DNA of 39,089 nt, from the NCBI RefSeq assembly GCF_047461615.1, contig NZ_JANSHI010000019.1:1-39089 (forward strand), read 5' to 3'. Shown piece by piece: positions 16,049-23,835 of this stretch. The DNA is from Thermostichus sp047461615 (GTDB lineage Bacteria; Cyanobacteriota; Cyanobacteriia; Thermostichales; Thermostichaceae). A program made the position numbers and the translations under genes. The number at the start of each line of letters is the position of its first letter. The first letter of the stretch is position 1. The notes beneath the pieces were generated by a model. The model saw nothing but the letters and a program-made list of their open reading frames with translations, had not been told where the DNA came from and did not search any database.

Positions 16049-16930
16049 TCAACGGCGCTGAGGTTGAGGCGTGGCCGAGGGACTGGCCTGGGGAGTTGCG
16101 GAGCGTATCCACGACTGCACGTACTCCAGCGAGGCACGCGGTGGGATGAAGGCAATCTTTTGCACATCCTCTTGGGCATCAGGTGCCAACATGCGCTCCA
16201 CCACAATGGCTAGGGAAGTGACCTCAATCTGGGTTTTGCCAACCACGCTGGGGTTTTGCGCCGCCGCCCGCTCCAGAGCTTTCTTTAGGTCGTTGCGGTC
16301 AAAAAAGAAAGGCACCACTTCCTGGCCATTCTGCTCGATGGTCAGCAGCCCCTCGGGGGAGCGGCCATAGAACAGAGGCACGCCAATGGCCTCTGGGGGC
16401 ACCTTTTGCCCCGTTTCTTTGAGCACCTGCTTGGCTGCCTCTACATCGCCAGGGCGGGGCACCACCTCAAAGTACAGATTGCTATTTTTAGCTCGCTCTT
16501 CTTCCGATTTCTCATAGGCATAGCCTAGGGGGATGGGCACCACTCGGGCTTGCTTGCCTATCTCGGGGTTTTTGGCTTTCACCTGCTCTAGGGCTTGCTG
16601 GGCTTGGTTTTGATCTAGCCAAAGAGAAGCCACCTGAATGGTGCGACCCTCCCGCTCCACGTTGGCAACCACAGGGGTGCCGTTCTGCGAGACAATGGCA
16701 AAAACCGGCACCAGATTGAGCCGCTCGGCTACCTCCTGACGACTCAGGGGGGCTGCCACTACCTGAGCCGGCCAGAAGCTCCCCTGAGCCAATACGGGGA
16801 TCCCCACCAGCCCCAGCAGCAGAGTGCTACGGAGGGCTAACGCCATTGCTGCCCGTCTGCCGGCCTGCGCTGCAGAGCGGCAAGAGAATCGCAAAGGTGG
16901 CGCTGCCTTGCTGTGCATCATTTCCATCAT
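16049..16930 (-). CDS. Tic22-like family protein
   Basis: A 293-residue secreted protein of the Tic22 family. Plant Tic22 is a chaperone-like component of chloroplast protein import in the intermembrane space; cyanobacterial homologues act in the periplasm/thylakoid system and help outer-membrane protein biogenesis. The hydrophobic signal begins around residue 30 (LALRSTLLLGLVGIPVLAQG). The duplicated Tic22 fold is visible as the repeats VPVFAIVSQNGTPVV ... VASLWLDQNQAQQALEQVK and GVPLFYGRSPEGLLTIEQNG ... VPFFFDRNDLKKALERA. The last ~20 residues are Ser/Pro/Gln-rich. The ATG at 16930 has a GGGAG site; Met29 (16846) would place the signal peptide at the very N-terminus. The ~220 bp upstream hold no recognised gene. 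Confidence 0.9.
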   Translation of the reverse strand: MMEMMHSKAAPPLRFSCRSAAQAGRRAAMALALRSTLLLGLVGIPVLAQGSFWPAQVVAAPLSRQEVAERLNLVPVFAIVSQNGTPVVANVEREGRTIQVASLWLDQNQAQQALEQVKAKNPEIGKQARVVPIPLGYAYEKSEEERAKNSNLYFEVVPRPGDVEAAKQVLKETGQKVPPEAIGVPLFYGRSPEGLLTIEQNGQEVVPFFFDRNDLKKALERAAAQNPSVVGKTQIEVTSLAIVVERMLAPDAQEDVQKIAFIPPRASLEYVQSWIRSATPQASPSATPQPQRR

Positions 16931-17147
16931 CTACTCCCAACGTCGCGCCTTGTTCTTGGTGCCCTCCTGGCAAGAGCTCCTAGGCCACCCTAGAGGTCAA
17001 GTTAAAGCATTTGTTAAGCCCTGTCGAGGGGTAAGGCTCCTGATTTGGGTGGGGATCCCGCATACCCCCTACTATATACGGGGTCGAAGGAAATCGAACC
17101 ACCCTAGATGCAGATCTCAGGGCAAACCGTGAATCCTCATCCCAACT

Positions 17148-18320
17148 TCAGGCAAAGCCCTTGCTTTTGGAGTGGTTTTGCTTGAGATCAGGTGCCAGGG
17201 ATTCCTCAGGACGAAACAGGCGGCATTGCTCGACGGTAACTCGAACTCGCGTGCCCACTGGCAATGCCTCCCGCGCTAGGGCATGCAACTCCTTGCCCGT
17301 CTCCGTGGCTAGGCAATAGCGATACTCCCGCCCCAAAAACTGGCGATCCCGAATGATTGCCTTTCCTTGGGGATCGGGATGCAGGCGGAGCTCCTCCTGC
17401 AGAACCATCAACTCTGCCCACTGCAGATTGGAGTCGGGCTGATCCCCGACCGCATGGAAGGGAAGGTGCAGCAGCCCCTCAACTTTCCAGCCCCACTCGC
17501 GCAGCTCACAGCGGAGAAAGTTGGCCTGGGTAATGAACTCGGCCACAAAACGAGTAGCCGGCTCTCGGTAGACCTCCTCTGGCGATCCCCATTGCTCAAT
17601 ACGGCCTCCCCGCATCACCGCCACCCAGTCGGAAAGAGAGAGAGCCTCTTCTTGGTCGTGGGTAACGAAAATGGCCGAAGTCCGAGTTTGCTTGAGGATC
17701 TTGCGAATTTCCTCCCGTAGGTAGTAGCGCGTCTGCACATCCAAGTTACTCAGCGGCTCATCCAACAGGATTAGGCTAGGCTTGGGGGCCAAGGCTCGGG
17801 CCAGCGCCACCCGCTGCTGTTGTCCACCCGAAAGTTCATGGGGATAGCGGTGGACATAGTCTTCTAGGCCCACTAGCCGCAACACCTCGTAGGCGCGTTC
17901 CCGCGCCTGTTGGTGGTAAGCTTGCCTCTTGCTGGCCACCGCAGGAGATTGAAGGCCGAACATAACATTTGCCAACACGTTCAGGTGGGGAAACAGGGCA
18001 AAGTCCTGAAACACCAGCCCCACTCCCCGCCGCTCTGGCGGAACCCACTGCCCCTCCCCCGCCACCACCTGACCCCCTATTCGGATCCGGCCGCTGTCCG
18101 GCTGCTCAAAGCCAGCAATGATGCGCAATAAGGTGGTTTTCCCACAGCCCGACGGACCGACGATCCCCAGGATATCCCCTTGGGGCAGGCGAAACGCCAC
18201 TTCCTGCAAAACCAATTGCCGCTGACCAGGAAAACCCTTGCTGAGGCCCTCAACCTCAAGAATGTAGGAAGAGTCCGCCTGGCCAGCGTTGGACATCGAG
18301 AAAGCCAAGAACTCGGCCAT
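17148..18320 (-). CDS. ABC transporter ATP-binding protein (iron(III)/polyamine type, FutC/PotA-like)
   Basis: A 390-residue ATPase subunit of an importer of the PotA/FbpC/CysA class. Visible motifs are Walker A GPSGCGKTT (55-63), Q-loop VFQDFALFPHLNVLANVMFG, signature LSGGQQQRVALARAL, Walker B LILLDEPLSNLD and the H-loop IFVTHDQEEAL. A C-terminal TOBE-like regulatory domain covers about residues 260-380 (AIIRDRQFLGREYRYCLATE, GTRVRVTVEQCRLF). The gene is alone; no permease or binding protein is adjacent, as is also the case for the cyanobacterial iron(III) importer subunit FutC. Iron(III) is therefore the likeliest substrate, but spermidine or sulfate cannot be excluded. Met9 (18296) is an alternative start. 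Confidence 0.85.
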   Translation of the reverse strand: MAEFLAFSMSNAGQADSSYILEVEGLSKGFPGQRQLVLQEVAFRLPQGDILGIVGPSGCGKTTLLRIIAGFEQPDSGRIRIGGQVVAGEGQWVPPERRGVGLVFQDFALFPHLNVLANVMFGLQSPAVASKRQAYHQQARERAYEVLRLVGLEDYVHRYPHELSGGQQQRVALARALAPKPSLILLDEPLSNLDVQTRYYLREEIRKILKQTRTSAIFVTHDQEEALSLSDWVAVMRGGRIEQWGSPEEVYREPATRFVAEFITQANFLRCELREWGWKVEGLLHLPFHAVGDQPDSNLQWAELMVLQEELRLHPDPQGKAIIRDRQFLGREYRYCLATETGKELHALAREALPVGTRVRVTVEQCRLFRPEESLAPDLKQNHSKSKGFA

Positions 18321-18485
18321 GACAATTGTTGCAAGAGATTTTCACTACCCTTACCATGCTACCACACCTCCGGCCCTCCCCGGCCTGCTGCCGGTTAGAT
18401 AAGGGGCAGCGGGAACAGAAGGGGCAAGCAGGAACTCGTGTTACACTGAGTTAACAAAGTTTCTCAGGCTCTGGCGGCGCTTGTT

Positions 18486-18508
18486 CCCGACGGCGCGTGT
18501 CGGGTTTT
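18486..18508 (+). terminator. Terminator-like hairpin in the 5' region of the SDR gene
   Basis: CCCGAC (18486-18491) pairs perfectly with GTCGGG (18499-18504) around a 7-nt loop and is followed at once by TTTTCTT. This is the shape of an intrinsic terminator, yet it ends only 8 bp before the ATG of the short-chain dehydrogenase on the same strand. The upstream ABC-transporter gene points away, so no gene needs termination here. It may be an attenuator for the SDR gene or the end of an unannotated short RNA starting near the TTACACT at about 18440. Confidence 0.5.
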
Positions 18509-18515
18509 CTTGTGG

Positions 18516-19241
18516 ATGAGTTTTGAGACCAAGTTGCCGGAACGTGCTCTGGTTACAGGGGCCAGTCGAGGGATCGGCAAAGCTGTGGCCCTGGCCCTAG
18601 CCCAGCAGGGGCTGACAGTTGCGCTAGTGGCTCGTTCTCAACCTGATTTGCTGGCAGTGCAGGCGGAGATCCAGGCAAAAGGGGGAAAGGCAGAGGTTTT
18701 TCCCATCGACCTGGCCGATTTGACCGCTTTACCGCAGCGGCTGCAAGCTCTTCTGGATCGATTTGGCGGTTGTGATGTTTTGGTGAATAATGCCGGCATA
18801 GCCCGCGTTGGGCCTTTGGCCACTCTCTCGCTATCTGAGTGGCAACGGGTGATCGACTTAAACTTAACAGCAGCCTTCCTCTGTGCCCAAGCCGTCCTTC
18901 CGGGAATGCGCCAGCAGCGCTTCGGCGTGATTGTCAACGTGGTCTCGATTGCAGGCAAGCGAGCTTTTCCCAATTGGGGGGCCTACTGTGCCAGCAAGTT
19001 CGGCCTACTCGGCTTTTCCCAAGCCTTGGCTGAGGAAGAACGGCAGCACGGTATCCGGGTAACTAGCCTCTGCCCTGGAGCGGTGAACACGCCCCTCTGG
19101 GATAGGGTGGAGGTTGATTTTGACCGCTCCCAGATGCTCTCGCCGGAGTGGGTAGCGGATGTGGTGGCCTATCTCGTCCGCCTGCCCAGGGGTGCTGTAG
19201 TGGAGGACCTAACCCTCATGCCAGCAGCCGGGGCCTTGTAG
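18516..19241 (+). CDS. Short-chain dehydrogenase/reductase (FabG-like)
   Basis: A 241-residue NAD(P)-dependent oxidoreductase of the classical SDR family. It carries the cofactor motif TGASRGIG (residues 15-22), VNNAG, the catalytic Ser in NVVSIAG, the YxxxK pair in GAYCASKFGL, and PGAVNTPLW after the active site. Its length and motifs resemble 3-oxoacyl-ACP reductase, but the substrate cannot be set from sequence. The ATG at 18516 gives the normal SDR N-terminus. A terminator-like hairpin lies directly upstream. folE follows on the same strand after about 130 bp, so shared transcription is possible but unproven. Confidence 0.9.
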   Translation: MSFETKLPERALVTGASRGIGKAVALALAQQGLTVALVARSQPDLLAVQAEIQAKGGKAEVFPIDLADLTALPQRLQALLDRFGGCDVLVNNAGIARVGPLATLSLSEWQRVIDLNLTAAFLCAQAVLPGMRQQRFGVIVNVVSIAGKRAFPNWGAYCASKFGLLGFSQALAEEERQHGIRVTSLCPGAVNTPLWDRVEVDFDRSQMLSPEWVADVVAYLVRLPRGAVVEDLTLMPAAGAL

Positions 19242-19369
19242 GTGGGGCCAGCTCTGACCCTTCCGAAAGCAATGCTTGTCAGCCCGGCTTTTGAGCCGAC
19301 CATCTCGCGGCAGCGTCTCTCCTGACAAATTTCTTCAACTCCTCGTTTCAACTCAAGGGATATCTTGCT

Positions 19370-20053
19370 ATGACTCTTGCCAAGCCTGGATTGAGTGCCG
19401 AGTTTCGCCTGAGCGACAAAGCCAACCTCAAGTCTCGGGTTCTCCGCGATCTGTCCCCTTCGACAGAGCCAGAGACTTCAGAAAGCCTAGATCCGGCAAT
19501 GGTGGCGGCAGTGGAGACGTTGCTACGGGGAATTGGCGAGGATCCCGAGCGGGAGGGCCTCAAGAAAACCCCGGAGCGAGTGGTGGCGGCGCTGAAGTTT
19601 TTGACCAGCGGCTATCGACAGTCTTTGGAAGAGCTCATCAATGGGGCCATCTTCGACGAAGGCCACGATGAGATGGTGCTGCTGCGGGACATCACTGTGT
19701 TTAGCCTCTGCGAGCACCACCTCTTGCCCTTCATCGGCAAGGCCCATGTGGCCTACATTCCTAAGCAAAGGGTAGTGGGCTTGAGCAAAATTGCCCGTAT
19801 TGTGGAGATGTACTCCCGCCGCCTGCAGGTTCAGGAACGCCTGACCCGGCAAATTGCGGAAGCCTTGATGGAGGTGTTGGATCCTTATGGGGTTGGAGTG
19901 GTTATCGAGGCTACCCACATGTGCATGGTGATGCGCGGAGTGCAAAAGCCAGGCTCCTGGACGGTTACCAGCTCGATGGTGGGGGTGTTCCGGGAGGATC
20001 CCCGCACGCGCGAGGAGTTCTTGAGCCTTATTCGCCACCCGTCCAACCTTTAA
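19370..20053 (+). CDS. folE: GTP cyclohydrolase I
   Basis: This enzyme converts GTP to 7,8-dihydroneopterin triphosphate, the first step of folate (and pterin) synthesis. The 227-residue protein has the type I motifs REGLKKTPERV, DITVFSLCEHHLLPFIGKAHVAY, GLSKIARIVEMYSRRLQVQE and THMCMVMRGVQKPGS. The zinc ligands are predicted as Cys114, His117 and Cys185. The N-terminal ~40 residues before the fold are variable, as in other cyanobacterial FolE. Gene spacing to SDR and pilT (about 130 and 100 bp) suggests its own promoter. Confidence 0.97.
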   Translation: MTLAKPGLSAEFRLSDKANLKSRVLRDLSPSTEPETSESLDPAMVAAVETLLRGIGEDPEREGLKKTPERVVAALKFLTSGYRQSLEELINGAIFDEGHDEMVLLRDITVFSLCEHHLLPFIGKAHVAYIPKQRVVGLSKIARIVEMYSRRLQVQERLTRQIAEALMEVLDPYGVGVVIEATHMCMVMRGVQKPGSWTVTSSMVGVFREDPRTREEFLSLIRHPSNL

Positions 20054-20153
20054 GGCTCCCGCAGAGTTTTGCCGGCAAGGAGATTAATCCCCTACCTAAG
20101 TGGGGAATACTAGCCTAAGATTGATGCAAACTCTGCCAGCAGCGAGGCCTGTC

Positions 20154-21629
20154 ATGAGCGAGGTCAGCCCCGAAAAAGACGCTGGTTGGAAGCCGCCAAC
20201 CCCGCCTGGCGTCCAACGCTCCCCACGGGCGGCTGCCCAAACGCCATCAGCGGAACCCCCAACTCAGCTGGATCCGTTGGTGAACAGGACTACCCCTCTC
20301 GCGCCAGGGATCGGCTCGCGTCCTTCCGCCAGCGCTCCCAAGCCTATCCTGGGCCGGCCCGTCCCGCCAGAGGTGGCTGTCGCCCCTCCCCAGACGCCAG
20401 TGCCCATGCCGGGCTCTGTGGCTCCTCCGCAGGGATCTCTGCCCACTGCTGCAGCTCGGCTTCAGGCCTCGCCTCCCAAGCCAGCAGCTCCGCCTTTTGT
20501 CCCGCCGGCTCGTCCGACGGCTGTTGGTCAGGTCCCGCTGGCTGCTGCTCCTAAGTCTGCCCCCTCTGGCCCGACGCTGCGCCAACTGGTGCAGGAAGCC
20601 TACGAAAAAGGCTACTCGGACATTCACCTGGGGGTGGGAGAAGTACCCCGCTTTCGGGATCGGGGGGAAATTGTGATCAGCAACCACCCCGTTACCACCA
20701 CTGAGATGTTCTATAGCTGGCTGCGGGAAAGCCTGCCGGAAAACCAAATCCGCCAGTTTGAAGAGTGCTTAGAGCTGGATACCGCCATCCAGTACGAGGG
20801 CTTGGTGCGCTGCCGGGTCAACTGCTTCGTCTCCCTCCTTGGGCCAGCCATGGTGCTGCGCCTCATCCCGCTCAAGATTTTGACGCTGGAGCAGTTGCGG
20901 GCGCCGGAAGTGCTCAAGCGCATTGCCGAGGAGCCCAAGGGCCTCGTGCTGGTGACTGGCCCAACTGGCTCCGGTAAGTCCACGACGCTGGCGGCAATGG
21001 TGGACTATATCAACTCCAACTTTGCCAAGCACATCATTTCTATCGAGGATCCCATCGAGTTTGTTCACCAGAGCAAGAAATCCCTGATTCGGCAGCGGGA
21101 GGTTGGGATCCATACCCTGGAGTTTGCTAACGCTCTGAAAGCCTCCCTGCGGGAAGATCCGGACATCATCCTCATTGGGGAGATGCGGGATCGGGAAACC
21201 GTAGATATCGCCCTCAAGGCTGGCCAGACAGGCCACCTCGTGTTTGGAACCCTGCACACCAACAGCGCTGTTCGCACCATCGAGCGTCTGCTAGGGATCT
21301 ACAAGCCGGAAGAGCAGGAGCCGATGCGCCTGCAGCTGGCGGAAACCCTGGTGGCCATCATTGCTCAGACGCTGGTGCGCACCACCGACGGCAAGCGCAC
21401 GGCAGCCCACGAGATCATGCGCAACACCGATGCCATTCGCGACTACATCAAGCGGGGAGCGGTGGACGAGATCGAGGAGCTCATTGCCGACGGCTCCTAC
21501 GAGGGCATGTGTACCATGAACCAGTCGCTGTTTCGGCTCTATCAGGAGGGGCGGATTACGGCGGAGGTGTGCCTGGAGGCAGCTCCGCGGCGCAACGAGA
21601 TGGCCCAGTGGCTGCGGGGCCGGATATAG
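20154..21629 (+). CDS. pilT: Type IV pilus retraction ATPase PilT with long proline-rich N-terminal extension
   Basis: A hexameric secretion-type ATPase that powers pilus retraction and twitching or phototactic motility at the inner membrane. The core begins near residue 140 (LRQLVQEAYEKGYSDIHLGV). It carries Walker A TGPTGSGKST (about 268-277), the Asp box IISIEDPIEFVHQ, Walker B EDPDIILIGEMRDRETV, the His box TGHLVFGTLHTNSA and the PilT C-terminal element AHEIMRNTDAIRDYI. Typical PilT proteins are about 350-370 residues. Here about 135 extra N-terminal residues are almost entirely Pro/Ala/Ser/Gly/Val, probably a disordered linker. The ATG at 20154 has GAGG six bases upstream; open starts at 20100 and 20124 would lengthen the extension. 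Confidence 0.93.
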   Translation: MSEVSPEKDAGWKPPTPPGVQRSPRAAAQTPSAEPPTQLDPLVNRTTPLAPGIGSRPSASAPKPILGRPVPPEVAVAPPQTPVPMPGSVAPPQGSLPTAAARLQASPPKPAAPPFVPPARPTAVGQVPLAAAPKSAPSGPTLRQLVQEAYEKGYSDIHLGVGEVPRFRDRGEIVISNHPVTTTEMFYSWLRESLPENQIRQFEECLELDTAIQYEGLVRCRVNCFVSLLGPAMVLRLIPLKILTLEQLRAPEVLKRIAEEPKGLVLVTGPTGSGKSTTLAAMVDYINSNFAKHIISIEDPIEFVHQSKKSLIRQREVGIHTLEFANALKASLREDPDIILIGEMRDRETVDIALKAGQTGHLVFGTLHTNSAVRTIERLLGIYKPEEQEPMRLQLAETLVAIIAQTLVRTTDGKRTAAHEIMRNTDAIRDYIKRGAVDEIEELIADGSYEGMCTMNQSLFRLYQEGRITAEVCLEAAPRRNEMAQWLRGRI

Positions 21630-21765
21630 GCAGGACAGGTGCTTGAGGGAAGGCTTGCCTTATCCTAGACTGAGAGCAACGGGCATGCTTATCTCCTCAG
21701 CCAAGCTTTGGCTAGGGGGATAGGTTGGTGGTGAAAGCAAGTTAGAAAACAGGAGAATCTCTACC

Positions 21766-22251
21766 GTGAGCGTGATCAACCAGCTCATCGAAACTGCAGA
21801 TAACCAGCTGCGCTATCTCTCAGTTAGCGAGCTGCAAGCTATCCAAGACTACATGAGCAGCGGGGAAAGACGGCTGCAGATTGCTCAGGTGTTAACTGAG
21901 AATAGAAAGCGGATTATCGATCAGGCCCAGAAACAGCTATTTGCCAAGCGACCTGAATACCGACAACCTGGTGGCAACGCCTATGGGGAAAAGCGCTACA
22001 ACCAGTGCCTGCGGGACTACGACTGGTACTTGCGTTTGGTAACCTACGGCATCGTCGCTGGCAGCAAGGAGCCAATCGAGTCCATTGGCCTGATAGGGGT
22101 GCGGGAAATGTACAACAGCCTCAACGTACCCATTGCCGGCATGATCGATGCGATGGTCTTTTTGAAGGAAGCAGCCCTCAGCTTGTTGGATCCCGATTCG
22201 GCTGCCGAGGCCGCTCCCTACTTTGACTACATCATCAATGCCCTGAGCTAG
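21766..22251 (+). CDS. apcD: Allophycocyanin alpha-B chain (phycobilisome terminal emitter)
   Basis: ApcD is a core phycobilisome subunit that passes excitation energy to photosystem I and II. The 161-residue protein has the phycobiliprotein fold with chromophore Cys81 in NQCLRDYDWYLRLVTYGI, and PGGNAYGEKRYNQ before it. IDQAQKQLFAKRPEYRQPGG, GSKEPIESIGLIGVREMYNS and the ending APYFDYIINALS match ApcD more closely than ApcA (which has LRDLDYYLRL). It starts with GTG, preceded by AGGAGA nine bases upstream. It is isolated from apcABC, as usual for apcD, and its stop overlaps the stop of the convergent HEAT-repeat gene. Confidence 0.93.
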   Translation: MSVINQLIETADNQLRYLSVSELQAIQDYMSSGERRLQIAQVLTENRKRIIDQAQKQLFAKRPEYRQPGGNAYGEKRYNQCLRDYDWYLRLVTYGIVAGSKEPIESIGLIGVREMYNSLNVPIAGMIDAMVFLKEAALSLLDPDSAAEAAPYFDYIINALS

Positions 22252-22952
22252 CTGCCCTTGGAGGAAAGGGAGGCTAGGGCCGCACGGGCGCAGGCGGCTA
22301 CCTGTTCCTGGGGATCCTGGGCAAGCCGGGCAAGACCAGCTTGGGCAGCTTCCGTCCCTAACTTACTTAGGGCAATGCAGACGCGGTAGCGCAGTTGCCA
22401 ATCCTCAGAAGCGATGAGGGGCTCCAGGTAGGGGATGGCCCGCGGATCCCCCAGATCCCCTAAAGCTGCAGCAGCGGCGGTGATTAGCAGTTCATTTCCT
22501 TCCTGGAGAGCCTGCACCAGCGTGTCGAAGGCGGCGGGGTTGCCTAGCTCGCCGAGGGCGGCAACGATGCTAAAGCGCACCAGCCACTCCGTCTCCCGCT
22601 GATAGGCCTCTAGGAGATCGGCCAGGGCCTGCGGCTGCTTGAGATCCCCCAGAGCAGCAGCAGCGGCAGCTCGCACGTCGAACTCGGGATCCTCCCGCAA
22701 AGACCGCTGCAGAATTGGCAAAAGGATGGCTGGATCGATCCCTTTTGCGGCCAGGGTGCCCAGTTGGCTGATGGCAGCGTAGCGGACGCGGGCATTTTCG
22801 TCGGCTACTGCCTGCTGCAACAGCGTCAAGCTTTCCGGCGGGGAGAGCTCTCTGGCCTTGTTAATAGCGCGCAGCCGCTCTCCCAAATCCTGAGAGTTCA
22901 ACAGCTGCAGCAAGGCTGTCAGTGAAGGCGGATCCCCAGCAGTTGTTGTCAT
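22248..22952 (-). CDS. HEAT-repeat protein (PBS-lyase-like family)
   Basis: A 234-residue all-helical solenoid built of HEAT-like repeats of about 31-35 residues. Repeated elements include YAAISQLGTLA, VRAAAAAALGDLKQPQALAD, VRFSIVAALGELGNPAAFDT and ITAAAAALGDLGDPRAIPYL. This repeat type is shared by phycobilin lyase subunits CpcE/CpcF, the phycobilisome-degradation factor NblB and other cyanobacterial scaffolds. It faces apcD tail to tail with a 4-bp overlap, which makes a phycobilisome-related role attractive but unproven. A good GGAGGG ribosome site lies eight bases before the ATG. It is divergent from rpsO, and the ~90-bp gap must hold both promoters. Confidence 0.85.
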   Translation of the reverse strand: MTTTAGDPPSLTALLQLLNSQDLGERLRAINKARELSPPESLTLLQQAVADENARVRYAAISQLGTLAAKGIDPAILLPILQRSLREDPEFDVRAAAAAALGDLKQPQALADLLEAYQRETEWLVRFSIVAALGELGNPAAFDTLVQALQEGNELLITAAAAALGDLGDPRAIPYLEPLIASEDWQLRYRVCIALSKLGTEAAQAGLARLAQDPQEQVAACARAALASLSSKGS

Positions 22953-23044
22953 AGTTCTTTCCCTCCGTAGCTTTCTCTGGCTGTAGCAAAGAAGGAAAAC
23001 TCAGTGTTATCATTCTGAAGCAGTGTGTGCCGTCTTTCGGTCCT

Positions 23045-23320
23045 ATGGCCTTATTGCAGAAAGAAAAGCAGGAGATTATCGAGAGATATCGACTGCATGA
23101 CACTGATACTGGCTCTGCCGATGTGCAAGTTGCCTTGCTAACCAGCCGCATCAACCAACTCTCGCAGCACCTTCAGAGAAACCCCAAGGACTTCAACTCC
23201 CGCCGCGGCTTGCTGATGATGATTGGTCGCCGCAAGCGACTGCTCAACTACATCGCTAAGCATCATCCCGAGCGCTTCCGGGAGCTGGTTGAACGGTTAA
23301 ACATTCGGGTGAAGAAGTAG
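23045..23320 (+). CDS. rpsO: 30S ribosomal protein S15
   Basis: S15 binds 16S rRNA early in assembly of the 30S platform. The 91-residue protein (ATG at 23045) carries the family signature HDTDTGSADVQVALLTSRIN, LSQHLQRNPKDFNSRRGLL and GRRKRLLNYI. The length is normal. The frame is open six codons further upstream, but the S15 N-terminus fixes the start. A PAM68-like gene follows 35 bp downstream on the same strand. Confidence 0.97.
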   Translation: MALLQKEKQEIIERYRLHDTDTGSADVQVALLTSRINQLSQHLQRNPKDFNSRRGLLMMIGRRKRLLNYIAKHHPERFRELVERLNIRVKK

Positions 23321-23355
23321 CTAGCTAGTCAAAGCACAGCCGAGGAGCTACCTCC

Positions 23356-23790
23356 GTGGGCAAATCTAGCCGCCATTCCAAAGCTTCTCAAGGCCGCCCC
23401 AGTCAGTCTGCTGGCCAGGGGGAGAAAAAGCCAGCCAAAGGAGAGCGGGCTGCTGTCATTCCCCCTGAGGTAAGCCAGCGCATGGTGCGGCGGATCCTAA
23501 TTTTTTCTGGGATCCCTTCTACGCTTGGCCTAAGTAGCTTTGTTGTCAACTACTACCTTCTAACCAACCATGTGATAGCCCTGCCCCCCTACTTTACTTT
23601 GGTGGAGTCGCTGGCCTTTTTTGGCCTTGGCTTTTTGGGCATCAGCTACGGTGTCTTCTCGGCCTCTTGGGATCCAGAGCCCGGATCCCTGCTGGGGGTT
23701 AGTGAGTTCCGCCGCAACCTAGGCATTTTCCTCCAGCAATGGCGCGAAGCAGCAAGCGGCTCTGCCTCTTCGAAAGCCGACGAGACCTAG
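23356..23790 (+). CDS. PAM68-like protein (photosystem II assembly)
   Basis: A 144-residue protein of the PAM68/DUF3464 family. PAM68 is a thylakoid membrane factor that helps assemble the CP47-containing module of photosystem II. Visible features are a basic, hydrophilic N-terminus (KSSRHSKASQGRPSQSAGQG), the conserved IPPEVSQRMVRRILIFSGIP, and two membrane segments (about 47-67 and 80-102) ending GISYGVFSASWD. EPGSLLGVSEFRRNL then follows as the C-terminal family block. It starts with GTG 35 bp after rpsO and is probably co-transcribed with it. It is convergent with the lipoprotein gene. Confidence 0.9.
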   Translation: MGKSSRHSKASQGRPSQSAGQGEKKPAKGERAAVIPPEVSQRMVRRILIFSGIPSTLGLSSFVVNYYLLTNHVIALPPYFTLVESLAFFGLGFLGISYGVFSASWDPEPGSLLGVSEFRRNLGIFLQQWREAASGSASSKADET

Positions 23791-23835
23791 CTGCTTTGTG
23801 CTCTGGCTGGAGGGGTTCAAAACAAGCTGTTGGGG

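Noticed and set aside
17075..17105. Sequence resembling a tRNA T-arm (GGTTCGATTTCC on the minus strand)
   Set aside because: The flanking bases do not form a 5-bp T-stem, and no anticodon or acceptor stem can be built around it.
20090..20115. CCCC...GGGG inverted repeat before pilT as a terminator for folE
   Set aside because: The stem is only four GC pairs with a 9-nt loop and no T-run.
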